DNA of 10,169 nt from 40CM-4-69-5 sp036556905 (GTDB taxonomy: Bacteria; Methylomirabilota; Methylomirabilia; Rokubacteriales; CSP1-6). The stretch lies in NCBI GenBank assembly GCA_036556905.1, contig DATBIM010000066.1:1-10169 (forward strand), given 5' to 3'. The translations under genes were made by a program, and so were the position numbers. Of this stretch, positions 1-5,570 are shown in pieces. The notes under the pieces were generated by a model, which saw only the letters and a program-made list of their open reading frames with translations, had not been told where the DNA came from and ran no database searches. Position 1 is the first letter of the stretch, and each line of letters begins with the position of its first letter.

Positions 1-93
1 CCCCAGGCTGCCGCCGCCGCGCAGCAGGAGATCGAGCGATTCCTCAAAGCCGGCTATTCAGGCGGCCGGCGCCCAGACCCGCCGCAGAGGTAA
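1..93 (+). CDS. C-terminal tail of a protein cut by the left edge
   Basis: Frame 1 is open from the first base to a TAA at 91-93. It encodes about 30 residues: an Ala/Gln-rich stretch, then EIERFLKAGYSGG, then a Pro/Arg-rich end. The mix of a short amphipathic helix (IERFLKAG) and a polar tail is typical of a protein C-terminus, and codon third positions are mostly G or C. No family can be assigned from so little. The 87 nt between its stop and the next gene allow co-transcription with the lipoprotein gene that follows on the same strand. The main alternative is chance openness in GC-rich DNA. Confidence 0.45.
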   Translation, partial: PQAAAAAQQEIERFLKAGYSGGRRPDPPQR

Positions 94-180
94 GGATCAC
101 GGGAGGCGCATACGACGAAGCTCTCCATCCCCAAGAGGCACAGCGGAAGGAGGGGGACCAGGGTCCCACGCCGAGGCCAC

Positions 181-501
181 GTGCACGGGGCATTCTTGAC
201 GCCCGCGACGGCGATCACAGCGCTTACAGCGGTCACGGTGATGCTGGCCCTCGGGGGCTGCGCCAGCGTCTCGACGACATACGACGCGCAGGGACGGGAG
301 GCGTATGCCCTCGACTGCACGGGCTGGGGGCGCTCCTGGGTAACGTGCCGGGACAAGGCGGTCGAACTGTGCGGCCGGCGCGGCTACACAGTCAGTGAGC
401 AGGAGAGCGGGCCTGTCTTCGTTGGCGGCACTATGGTGTCAAACCGAAAGATGACGGTAACGTGCGGGCCCGAGAAGGCGCCGGCTGGAATAGGACGATG
501 A
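181..501 (+). CDS. small cysteine-rich lipoprotein, hypothetical
   Basis: This is a 106-residue protein of unknown function. The N-terminus has a hydrophobic segment (about residues 9-25) ending in the lipobox LGGC. Cys27 would therefore be the lipidated first residue of the mature protein after signal peptidase II cleavage. The mature part holds four more cysteines, Cys46, Cys56, Cys64 and Cys95, enough for two disulfides in the periplasm. The pattern C-x9-C-x7-C-x4-GY resembles small lipoproteins I associate with Gram-negative genomes, though no function is known to me. GTG 181 is the only usable start: the frame has a stop at 91-93 and no ATG, GTG or TTG in between, and the next ATG falls inside the signal peptide. 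A purine-rich GGAAGGAGGGGG at 145-156 lies about 24 nt upstream, too far for an ideal Shine-Dalgarno. The gene converges on the NERD-domain gene with a 35-nt gap. Confidence 0.72.
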   Translation: MHGAFLTPATAITALTAVTVMLALGGCASVSTTYDAQGREAYALDCTGWGRSWVTCRDKAVELCGRRGYTVSEQESGPVFVGGTMVSNRKMTVTCGPEKAPAGIGR

Positions 502-536
502 GACGCCCATCCCGCCACGCTCATGATCGCCGCCGT

Positions 537-1265
537 CTAGCTGGCGAGTCCAGAGCGTCGAACGCCCGAGTGGCTCTGCCTCTTACCCTTCGTCTGCGAG
601 GCGGCGAGCCTCTCGGCGAGACGTGCGGCCGTCGCGGGGGCCATTCGATGCTTCTTCGCCAACTCCAGGATGACCTGGACCAGTTCCGAGTAGCGGACTA
701 CTACCGTCTTGGCGTGGTTAACCTCCAGCCGGCAAAGCGGATGGGTGAACACGACGATGGATTCGACCCACCGAAGCCCCGGGTAATGCTCGACGAGGAA
801 GTAGCGCACAGCCGATGCCCCGGCATTGACCTGCTTGCTGACACTTCCCCGTGAACGCCCATTTACCGACCACTCGTCGCCCCAACAACGGATGCGTCCG
901 GCCAATCGTTTGGTCTCCATGACCACAACGCCGCATGGGCCGATGAGGACGTGATCGATGTTCCCGCGGGTGCGCCCGAGCACCATATCGTTGACCAGCC
1001 AGTAATCATCCGGTAGGCGACGGAGTAGCTCGGTGACGAGCCGCTCGCCAAGGCGTCCCTTACGGACGCTCGCAAGGCGATGGCTGGTCTTGATGCCGAG
1101 CGGGAGGGCACCAAGTGCGGCTGCGATTCCAGCCCACTGGAGCGGTGGGCTCTGGGTCATCAGGATTATCCCGGCTCCGCTGAGTCCAACGACGGAGGCC
1201 AGAGCAAGCCAGAGGCGCTGCTCCCGACCCTCCAGGTATTGGCCTCCCGCCCGAAAGACACGCAT
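537..1265 (-). CDS. membrane-anchored NERD-domain (nuclease-related) protein
   Basis: The protein has 242 residues. Two hydrophobic segments (about 18-36 and 42-58) make an N-terminal membrane hairpin. A NERD domain follows at about 68-170. The visible NERD signatures are G70-RLGE74, the core GNIDHVLIGPCGVVVMETK at 101-119, and a later conserved-type Gln145. Asp104, Glu117 and Lys119 match the D...ExK layout of the PD-(D/E)XK nuclease fold to which NERD domains are thought to belong. Nuclease activity has rarely been shown for the family, so the biochemical role is open. The last 30 residues are basic and Ser/Arg-rich, possibly a nucleic-acid contact. The ATG lies one base after the stop of the upstream small ORF (TGAcATG) and has no good Shine-Dalgarno. 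Translation is therefore probably coupled to that ORF. Confidence 0.85.
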   Translation of the reverse strand: MRVFRAGGQYLEGREQRLWLALASVVGLSGAGIILMTQSPPLQWAGIAAALGALPLGIKTSHRLASVRKGRLGERLVTELLRRLPDDYWLVNDMVLGRTRGNIDHVLIGPCGVVVMETKRLAGRIRCWGDEWSVNGRSRGSVSKQVNAGASAVRYFLVEHYPGLRWVESIVVFTHPLCRLEVNHAKTVVVRYSELVQVILELAKKHRMAPATAARLAERLAASQTKGKRQSHSGVRRSGLAS

Positions 1266-1266
1266 G

Positions 1267-1461
1267 TCAGTCCGAGTTCACCGGTCCCAAGGTCCGCCTT
1301 GGCCGCAGTTGCCGGCACCGCACACATGCATCGCCGGTAATCCCAAACCCGCGAGTGTGAAGGGTGACCCACTCCCATCCGGGGTGGAAACCGAGTCGGC
1401 ATTGCAGCCAGCGGTAAAGGGCCAGGAGGAGCCCGCCTTCAATGGTGACCACTGTCATCAT
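1267..1461 (-). CDS. small CxxC protein (possible zinc knuckle), hypothetical
   Basis: A 64-residue ORF begins at tandem ATGs (1461 and 1458) and ends one base before the NERD gene start. The first part is hydrophobic (LLLALYRWLQ at 11-20). The second part has the order C21-RLG-x-H26, W29, W31, then C46-VR-C49. This C..G.H.W....CxxC spacing is seen in short zinc-binding proteins of phages and bacteria (DUF1660-like), so Cys21, His26, Cys46 and Cys49 could hold one zinc. GGTGAGG ends right against the first ATG and would be 3 nt from the second, so the ribosome site is only moderate. The frame stays open back to 1560, but the added residues look like noise. Support comes from the motif and the stop-start coupling to a convincing gene. 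A chance ORF remains possible. Confidence 0.48.
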   Translation of the reverse strand: MMTVVTIEGGLLLALYRWLQCRLGFHPGWEWVTLHTRGFGITGDACVRCRQLRPRRTLGPVNSD

Positions 1462-1666
1462 CCTCACCGAAGGGACGTGAGATAAACCCGAGATAATGCA
1501 ATGAGATGTTCGCACTAGGCGAAGTGGCGCCAACTGCGACTCGTTCCCGCGGGCGCGCACCGGCCCGGAAAAGGAGCCCGGCCAGCTGGCGGGGACAGTC
1601 CAAGCCCGGCACCGCCGAGGTCGTGAGCCCTCGGGCTGGTCGGCTGGTGTATCGTAAGTACCTGAT
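1462..1666. other. divergent intergenic gap before tRNA-Arg
   Basis: About 205 nt separate the - strand small-ORF/NERD pair from the + strand tRNA, so promoters in both directions are expected here. A small hairpin, AGCCC-TC-GGGCT, occupies 1626-1637. A -10-like TATCGT at 1650-1655 lies the right distance before the tRNA, but no convincing -35 accompanies it. The other open frames crossing this gap run through the tRNA and are not credible genes. Confidence 0.3.
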
Positions 1667-1743
1667 GCGCCTGTAGCTCAGGTGGACAGAGCGTCGGACT
1701 TCTAATCCGAGGGTCGGGGGTTCGAATCCTCCCAGGCGCACCA
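1667..1743 (+). tRNA. tRNA-Arg, anticodon TCT, CCA encoded
   Basis: A full cloverleaf can be drawn. The acceptor stem GCGCCTG (1667-1673) pairs perfectly with CAGGCGC (1733-1739). The D stem is GCTC/GAGC (1676-1679 with 1689-1692). The anticodon stem TCGGA/TCCGA (1694-1698 with 1706-1710) closes the loop CTTCTAA, which puts TCT at positions 34-36 (1701-1703), reading AGA. The T stem GGGGG/CCTCC has one G-T pair and the loop is TTCGAAT. The discriminator is A1740, followed by a genomic CCA at 1741-1743. AGA is expected to be a rare arginine codon in DNA this GC-rich. The dehydrogenase gene starts 24 nt further on, so the tRNA may head a mixed tRNA-mRNA transcript. Confidence 0.97.
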
Positions 1744-1753
1744 ACCTCGCACC

Positions 1754-1759
1754 AGGAGG
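1754..1759 (+). promoter_or_regulatory. ribosome binding site of the Ldh-family gene
   Basis: A perfect AGGAGG ends 8 nt before GTG 1768 and 14 nt before the in-frame ATG 1774. The spacing favours the GTG as the start. The site lies only 10 nt after the tRNA CCA, so 3' processing of the tRNA would leave the message a very short 5' leader. Confidence 0.75.
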
Positions 1760-1767
1760 AAGTCCTC

Positions 1768-2835
1768 GTGCTCATGACCGCCGACCGGCTGCGACGCGTG
1801 ACCGGCGCAATCTTAATGTCCGGCGGCAGCGCCGCCGCCGAGGCCGACCTGGTCGCGGAGCATCTGGTCCAGGCCAACCTCGCCGGCCACGATAGCCACG
1901 GCGTCGGCATGATCCCGTCGTACATCCGGCACTTACAGATGGGCCTCGTCGTGCCCAACGCCCGGGTCAAGCTGGTGAAGGACGACGGCCCAATCCTCAT
2001 GTTTGACGGCGGGCGCGGCTACGGGCGGCCCATGGCCGGCCAGGCCATGGCGGGAGCGATGGAGCGCTGCCGGCAGACCGGCGTCGTCGTCATGACGCTC
2101 GCCAACTCCCATCACATCGGCCGGGTCGGCGCCTACGGCGAGCTGGCCAGCGCCGCCGGCCTCGTGTCGCTCCACTTCGTCAACGTCACCGATCACCGCG
2201 CGACCGTGGCCCCCTTCCGCGGAAGCGACGCGCGCTTCGTCACCAACCCGGTGTGCATCGCCCTGCCCGCCACCGACCGGCAGCCGCCGCTGCTGCTGGA
2301 CATGGCGACCAGCGCGGTGGCCATGGGCAAGGTGCGCGTGGCCAAGAACGAGGGCCACCTGGTCGGCGAGGGCATCCTGATCGACTCGGCCGGCCGTCCG
2401 ACGCGCGATCCGAACGTGATGTACACCGAGCCACACGGCGCGCTGCTCCCGTTCGGCGGCCACAAGGGCTATGCGCTGGCGGTGGTGACCGAGCTGCTGG
2501 CCGGCGCGCTGTCGGGTGGGCCGACCATCCATCCTGGCAACCCGCGGCTCGGCGGCGTCGTCAACAACATGACGACGATCCTGCTGGACCCCGCCCGCCT
2601 GGCCGGCGTCGAGTGGCTCCGCCGCGAGATCGACGGGTTCGTCGACTACGTGAAGGCCTCGCCTCCGACCGACCCGTCGGCGCCGGTCCTGGTGCCCGGC
2701 GACCCCGAGCGGATCGCCCGCGCTGAGCGCTCGCAATCGGGCATCGACGTGGATGCGACCACGTGGCAGGAGATCCTCGAGGCGGGGGAGAAAGTTGGCC
2801 TGACGCGCACCCAGGCCGAGGCGCTCGTGGCGTGA
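1768..2835 (+). CDS. Ldh-family (malate/L-lactate type) NAD(P)-dependent 2-hydroxyacid dehydrogenase
   Basis: This 355-residue protein belongs to the Ldh_2 family. The family includes archaeal-type malate dehydrogenase, ureidoglycolate dehydrogenase, sulfolactate dehydrogenase, 2,3-diketogulonate reductase and delta1-piperideine-2-carboxylate reductase. All interconvert a 2-hydroxy (or amino/imino) acid and its 2-oxo form with NAD(P)H in the cytoplasm. Family signatures are clear: GHDSHGV at 40-46, NSHHIGRVGAYGE at 113-125 with the conserved histidines, the cofactor-site region VTNPVCIALP at 158-167, LLDMATS at 176-182, and LLPFGGHKGYALAVVTELL at 226-244. Length is normal for the family. GTG 1768 is chosen because an AGGAGG stands 8 nt before it. 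The gene follows tRNA-Arg at once and converges with the protoglobin gene with only 16 nt between stops. The exact substrate cannot be read from sequence, and no neighbouring gene names it. Confidence 0.92.
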   Translation: MLMTADRLRRVTGAILMSGGSAAAEADLVAEHLVQANLAGHDSHGVGMIPSYIRHLQMGLVVPNARVKLVKDDGPILMFDGGRGYGRPMAGQAMAGAMERCRQTGVVVMTLANSHHIGRVGAYGELASAAGLVSLHFVNVTDHRATVAPFRGSDARFVTNPVCIALPATDRQPPLLLDMATSAVAMGKVRVAKNEGHLVGEGILIDSAGRPTRDPNVMYTEPHGALLPFGGHKGYALAVVTELLAGALSGGPTIHPGNPRLGGVVNNMTTILLDPARLAGVEWLRREIDGFVDYVKASPPTDPSAPVLVPGDPERIARAERSQSGIDVDATTWQEILEAGEKVGLTRTQAEALVA

Positions 2836-2851
2836 GCGCCGCCGTGTCGCG

Positions 2852-3400
2852 TCAGGGGAGCGGGCGCGGCGGCAGGTAGCTGAGCAGTAGCGCGCTCAGA
2901 TTGACGAGCAGCAGCTTGTTCCAGGCCACGGACGCCGCCGCCGCCGCGGACGGCTCGAGCTCGGCCTCCAGCAGCGCGGCCAGCGCGCTCTGGGCGAGGC
3001 TCATCGCGCCGATCATCAGATGTGGTGGGATCGTCCCACCCGGCCCGCGCGCGCGGTGGCTGTGCGAGATACCCACGGCCAGCAGGTAGTACGAGAACTC
3101 GTGGGTGGCCGCCGCCTCCGCGGTCTCCCGCAACCAGCGGGCCAGGCTGTGCTTGCGGCGCTCCAGCCGCTCGACGTCCACGGTGCCGTCCTCGCGCAGG
3201 AAGAAGCGCGCCGAGCGGGGGAATCTGAGGAAGTGCTCGTACAGCGCCTCGGTCAGGTCCTCGGCGTGCTGGAGCACGATCGGCGCCGAGCGGCGGATGG
3301 CGGCCACATCGGCCTCACCGAGGCCGACGAACTCCATCATCTCGCGCAGGAACCGCGGCATGTCCGTCGCCGGCAGGTAGTCCGGCTCGGCCGCGCTCAT
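2852..3400 (-). CDS. single-domain protoglobin (haem protein)
   Basis: The protein has 182 residues and the look of the protoglobin/globin-coupled-sensor haem domain. An N-terminal pre-helix region (13-35) leads to a B-helix-like LYEHFLRFPRSARFF (53-67). Next come a basic helix (80-92) and the proximal-His region YYLLAVGISHSHRARG (104-119). The VG-x-x-H pattern there points to His113 as the haem iron ligand. Helices G and H follow (about 126-177). No output domain (methyl-accepting, cyclase or kinase) is attached, so it is a stand-alone protoglobin. Such proteins bind O2, CO or NO, but their roles are poorly known. GAGGTG stands 7 nt before the ATG. It is the last gene of the hydratase/CoA-transferase operon, 28 nt after the transferase stop. 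A function in sensing or buffering a gas for that pathway is inference. A distant non-haem relative is possible if haem residues outside the proximal His are lost. Confidence 0.78.
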   Translation of the reverse strand: MSAAEPDYLPATDMPRFLREMMEFVGLGEADVAAIRRSAPIVLQHAEDLTEALYEHFLRFPRSARFFLREDGTVDVERLERRKHSLARWLRETAEAAATHEFSYYLLAVGISHSHRARGPGGTIPPHLMIGAMSLAQSALAALLEAELEPSAAAAASVAWNKLLLVNLSALLLSYLPPRPLP

Positions 3401-3428
3401 CGCCCGTCACCTCGCGGGCCGTGGTCCT

Positions 3429-4571
3429 TCACCCGATCGCTTTCCTGGCGCGCAGGGCGGAGAGCTTCGCGGCGTCATAGCCAAGGATCTCGGATAACAC
3501 CTCGTTCGTATGCTGGCCTGGCGTTGGCACCATCCCGACGCGGGCCGGCGTGCGCGACAGCTTGATGGTCGCGCCCGGCACGTACATCTCCCCGGCGATC
3601 GGGTCCTTCATCTTCACCAGCATCTCGCGCTCCCAGAGGTGCGGGTCCTTGGCCACCTCGGGAATCGTGCGGACCGGCGCGCACGGAATGCCCGCCTCGT
3701 GGAGCGCGGCGCAGATCTCATCCGTCGTCCGCTGGGCGCACCAGGCCTCGATCTTCGCGCGACGGTCGGCGGCGGGTGCGCTTCCTGCCAGCGGCGTATC
3801 ATCGGCCGGGCCGCCCACCATCTTCATCAGGGTTGCGGCCATCTCGCGGCCCGCCGCCGCGATGACGACCCAACCGTCCCGCGCGCGGTACGGCGGGCGC
3901 CCGCCCTCGCCGCCCTCCTCACCAGTCGCGAGGTAATACGACGTTGGGATCTCGACCATCGTGAGGGCGGAGTCGAGCAGGCAGACGTCGACGAGCTGGC
4001 CTTCCCCCGTCCGCTCACGATGGCGGAGCGCGGCGAGGGCCCCGATCGTGGCATGGAGCGACGTATAGCGATCGACGAGTGACGTCGCCGTCCCGATGGG
4101 GTGTCCCTCCTGCTGGCCGGTGAGCGCCATGAGGCCGCCCATCGCCTGGCCCAGCGAGTCGAAGGCCGGCCGGTCGCGATAGGGACCATACTGGCCGAAC
4201 CCCGACACCGAGACGAGGATGATCGATGGGTTCAGGGCGCGGAGCCGCTCGTACTCGAAGCCCATCGCCTTCATGACGCCCGGCCGGAAGTTCTCCAGCA
4301 CGATATCCGACTTCGTCACGAGCGCGCCGAAGACCTCTTTCCCTTCCGGGCGGCGCAGGTCGATGCAAACGCTCTTCTTGCCGCGGTTGTAGACTGAGAA
4401 GTAGACGCTCTGGCCGCGGACCATCGGCGGGTGGCGGCGCGTCTCCTCGCCGCCGAGTGCCTCGATCTTGATGACCTCGGCGCCGAGATCGGACAGGATC
4501 ATGCCGCCGCGGGGTCCCGCTTGAAAGCGTGCGAGCTCGAGAACGCGGACCCCATCGAGTGCCAGGCTCAT
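3429..4571 (-). CDS. CaiB/BaiF family (class III) CoA-transferase
   Basis: This 380-residue cytoplasmic enzyme transfers CoA between a donor acyl-CoA and an acceptor acid through an aspartyl intermediate. Motifs in order: LDGVRVLELARFQAGP (5-20), DLGAEVIKIEALGG (28-41), the NRGKKS motif (62-67), DLRRPEG (71-77), DIVLENFRPGVM (89-100) and SVSGFGQYGPY (121-131). Asp167 in SLVDRYTSLHATIGALAAL is the expected catalytic residue. The C-terminal part has DGWVVIAA and the typical GIPCAPVRTIPEVAKDPHL stretch. It is at the short end for the family: the loop after residue 216 is reduced to a Gly/Glu-rich run (GEEGGEGG). An AAAGGAGG lies 8 nt before the ATG. It sits 46 nt downstream of the enoyl-CoA hydratase gene in the same operon, which suggests that the transferase makes the acyl-CoA used by the hydratase. 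The acid is unknown; formate, carnitine, succinate and aromatic acids are all possible in this family. Confidence 0.93.
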   Translation of the reverse strand: MSLALDGVRVLELARFQAGPRGGMILSDLGAEVIKIEALGGEETRRHPPMVRGQSVYFSVYNRGKKSVCIDLRRPEGKEVFGALVTKSDIVLENFRPGVMKAMGFEYERLRALNPSIILVSVSGFGQYGPYRDRPAFDSLGQAMGGLMALTGQQEGHPIGTATSLVDRYTSLHATIGALAALRHRERTGEGQLVDVCLLDSALTMVEIPTSYYLATGEEGGEGGRPPYRARDGWVVIAAAGREMAATLMKMVGGPADDTPLAGSAPAADRRAKIEAWCAQRTTDEICAALHEAGIPCAPVRTIPEVAKDPHLWEREMLVKMKDPIAGEMYVPGATIKLSRTPARVGMVPTPGQHTNEVLSEILGYDAAKLSALRARKAIG

Positions 4572-4579
4572 CGGTCCAT

Positions 4580-4587
4580 CCTCCTTT
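4580..4587 (-). promoter_or_regulatory. strong ribosome binding site of the CoA-transferase gene
   Basis: On the - strand AAAGGAGG stands 8 nt before ATG 4571. An ATG that immediately follows the Shine-Dalgarno core is in another frame and stops after two further codons, so it does not compete seriously. The site lies in the 46-nt gap after the hydratase stop. Confidence 0.75.
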
Positions 4588-4617
4588 GTGGCCGGGGCGC
4601 CCGACGCAGTGAGGGCG

Positions 4618-5433
4618 CTACTCCGCGAACTGGGCCGCCCGCCACTTCAGGGCGGCGCCGAGACCTTCCTTCTCGCGGATGGCGTCGAACGTCATCCCCA
4701 CCTCGGTGCGGGCCGCGTAGAGCGGCGCCAGGACATCGAGGCCCGCGCGGATGGCGTTGCGGAAGCCAGCGGCGTCGGCGCCGCGGTTGATCGCCAGCTT
4801 GGTGGCGGCCAGCGCTTCCGGCGCGATCAGCGCCATCCGCCGCGCGAACTTCAGCGTGGCGGCGGCCAGCTCGGCGCGCGGTACGACCCGGTTGACCATG
4901 CCCCAGGCCAGAGCCGTCTGGGCATCGATGGGGTCGCCGAGATAGAGGAGCTCGCGGGCGCGCTTGAGGCCGACGATGAACGGCATGATGAGCGCTGGCC
5001 CCACGTTGGAGAAGCGGATCTCGGGCTCGCCGAACAGGGCGTCGTCGGCGGCGATGGTGACGTCGCACATCATCACCATCTCGCAACCGCCGCCCAGACA
5101 GTGGCCCTGTACCGAGGCGATCACCGGCTTGCGCATGTCCCACGGCGTCATCTCGAGCCGGACGTCGTCGGTGAGCGACTCGTGCCAGGCCAGCGCGTTG
5201 CCCCGCCGGGCGGCGCGGGCGGGGCTGGGGCCGATGTCGTATCCGGCCGAGAAGCTGCGCCCCTCGGCGCGCACCACGACGACGCTGGTGGCGGCATCAC
5301 GGTCGGCCTCGTGGAAGCGCTCGATGAGCAGCGCCTTCAGCTCGGGCGTGATGGCGTTGAGCTTGTCGGGCCGGTTGAGGGTGACGATGCCGACCTTGCC
5401 GTCGACGACGTAGCTGACGAGCGGCGCCGTCAT
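4618..5433 (-). CDS. enoyl-CoA hydratase/isomerase (crotonase) family protein
   Basis: This 271-residue crotonase-fold protein acts on acyl-CoA thioesters. Visible signatures are TLNRPDKLNAI (18-28), the first oxyanion-hole segment RSFSAGYDIG (59-68), and the second, GHCLGGGCEMVMMCDVTIA (110-128), followed by LFGEPEIRF (133-141). Glu118 and Glu138 align with the two catalytic glutamates of classical enoyl-CoA hydratase (Glu144 and Glu164 of the rat enzyme) with the same spacing of 20, so hydration of a 2-enoyl-CoA is plausible. The following loop reads SNVGPALIMP where typical hydratases have PGAGGTQRL, so the acyl pocket probably differs. It is the first full gene of a three-gene operon with the CoA-transferase and protoglobin. 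No close Shine-Dalgarno precedes its ATG. Instead a short leader ORF with a good one ends across its start codon (ATGA), which suggests coupled translation. Confidence 0.92.
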   Translation of the reverse strand: MTAPLVSYVVDGKVGIVTLNRPDKLNAITPELKALLIERFHEADRDAATSVVVVRAEGRSFSAGYDIGPSPARAARRGNALAWHESLTDDVRLEMTPWDMRKPVIASVQGHCLGGGCEMVMMCDVTIAADDALFGEPEIRFSNVGPALIMPFIVGLKRARELLYLGDPIDAQTALAWGMVNRVVPRAELAAATLKFARRMALIAPEALAATKLAINRGADAAGFRNAIRAGLDVLAPLYAARTEVGMTFDAIREKEGLGAALKWRAAQFAE

Positions 5434-5474
5434 GGTTGCCCGCGGCCCTTGGTTGACATGGTGTACCCTCCCTT
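5430..5474 (-). promoter_or_regulatory. candidate nine-codon leader ORF with Shine-Dalgarno before the hydratase
   Basis: On the - strand AAGGGAGGG (5474-5466) is followed after 6 nt by ATG 5459, which opens the frame MSTKGRGQP and stops with TGA at 5432-5430. The stop overlaps the ATG of the hydratase in the classic ATGA arrangement. The hydratase ATG itself has only a distant AAGGG, so ribosomes probably load at the leader and re-initiate. It could be a coupling or attenuating leader peptide. It could also mark a frameshift in the 26 nt between, with the true hydratase start at 5459. Confidence 0.45.
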
Positions 5475-5570
5475 CGTCTGGTTACCGGCGATGGCCCTCG
5501 CGTCGAGTGCTAGCTTATCCTACACACGGCGGAGAGTCGTCCCCGACCGGGAGAGGAGTGAACCGTCGTC
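5475..5570. promoter_or_regulatory. divergent promoter region, hydratase operon / TIM-barrel operon
   Basis: The two divergent units must both be transcribed from about here. A perfect TTGACA lies on + at 5453-5458, but 16-18 nt downstream there is no -10-like hexamer. A TATCCT on + at 5516-5521 has no matching -35. An extended -10-like TGCTAGCTT occupies 5508-5516. None makes a complete sigma70 promoter, so no transcription start is called. The Shine-Dalgarno for the + strand gene, GAGAGGAG at 5551-5558, lies 12 nt before its ATG, slightly far. Confidence 0.3.

Noticed and set aside
1667..1743. tRNA-Arg as the attachment site of an integrated island to its left
   Set aside because: Integrases usually use the tRNA 3' half and leave the island on that side. 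Here the odd block lies on the 5' side, no integrase is seen, and I found no repeat of the tRNA 3' end in the window.
1933..2736. Long - strand frame opposite the Ldh-family gene
   Set aside because: The product is a His/Arg/Gly-rich low-complexity string and the opposite strand holds an unmistakable enzyme. It is a GC-rich shadow frame.
5453..5481. TTGACA at 5453-5458 as a sigma70 promoter for the TIM-barrel gene
   Set aside because: No -10-like hexamer occurs at 16-18 nt spacing, and the hexamer overlaps the leader ORF on the other strand.
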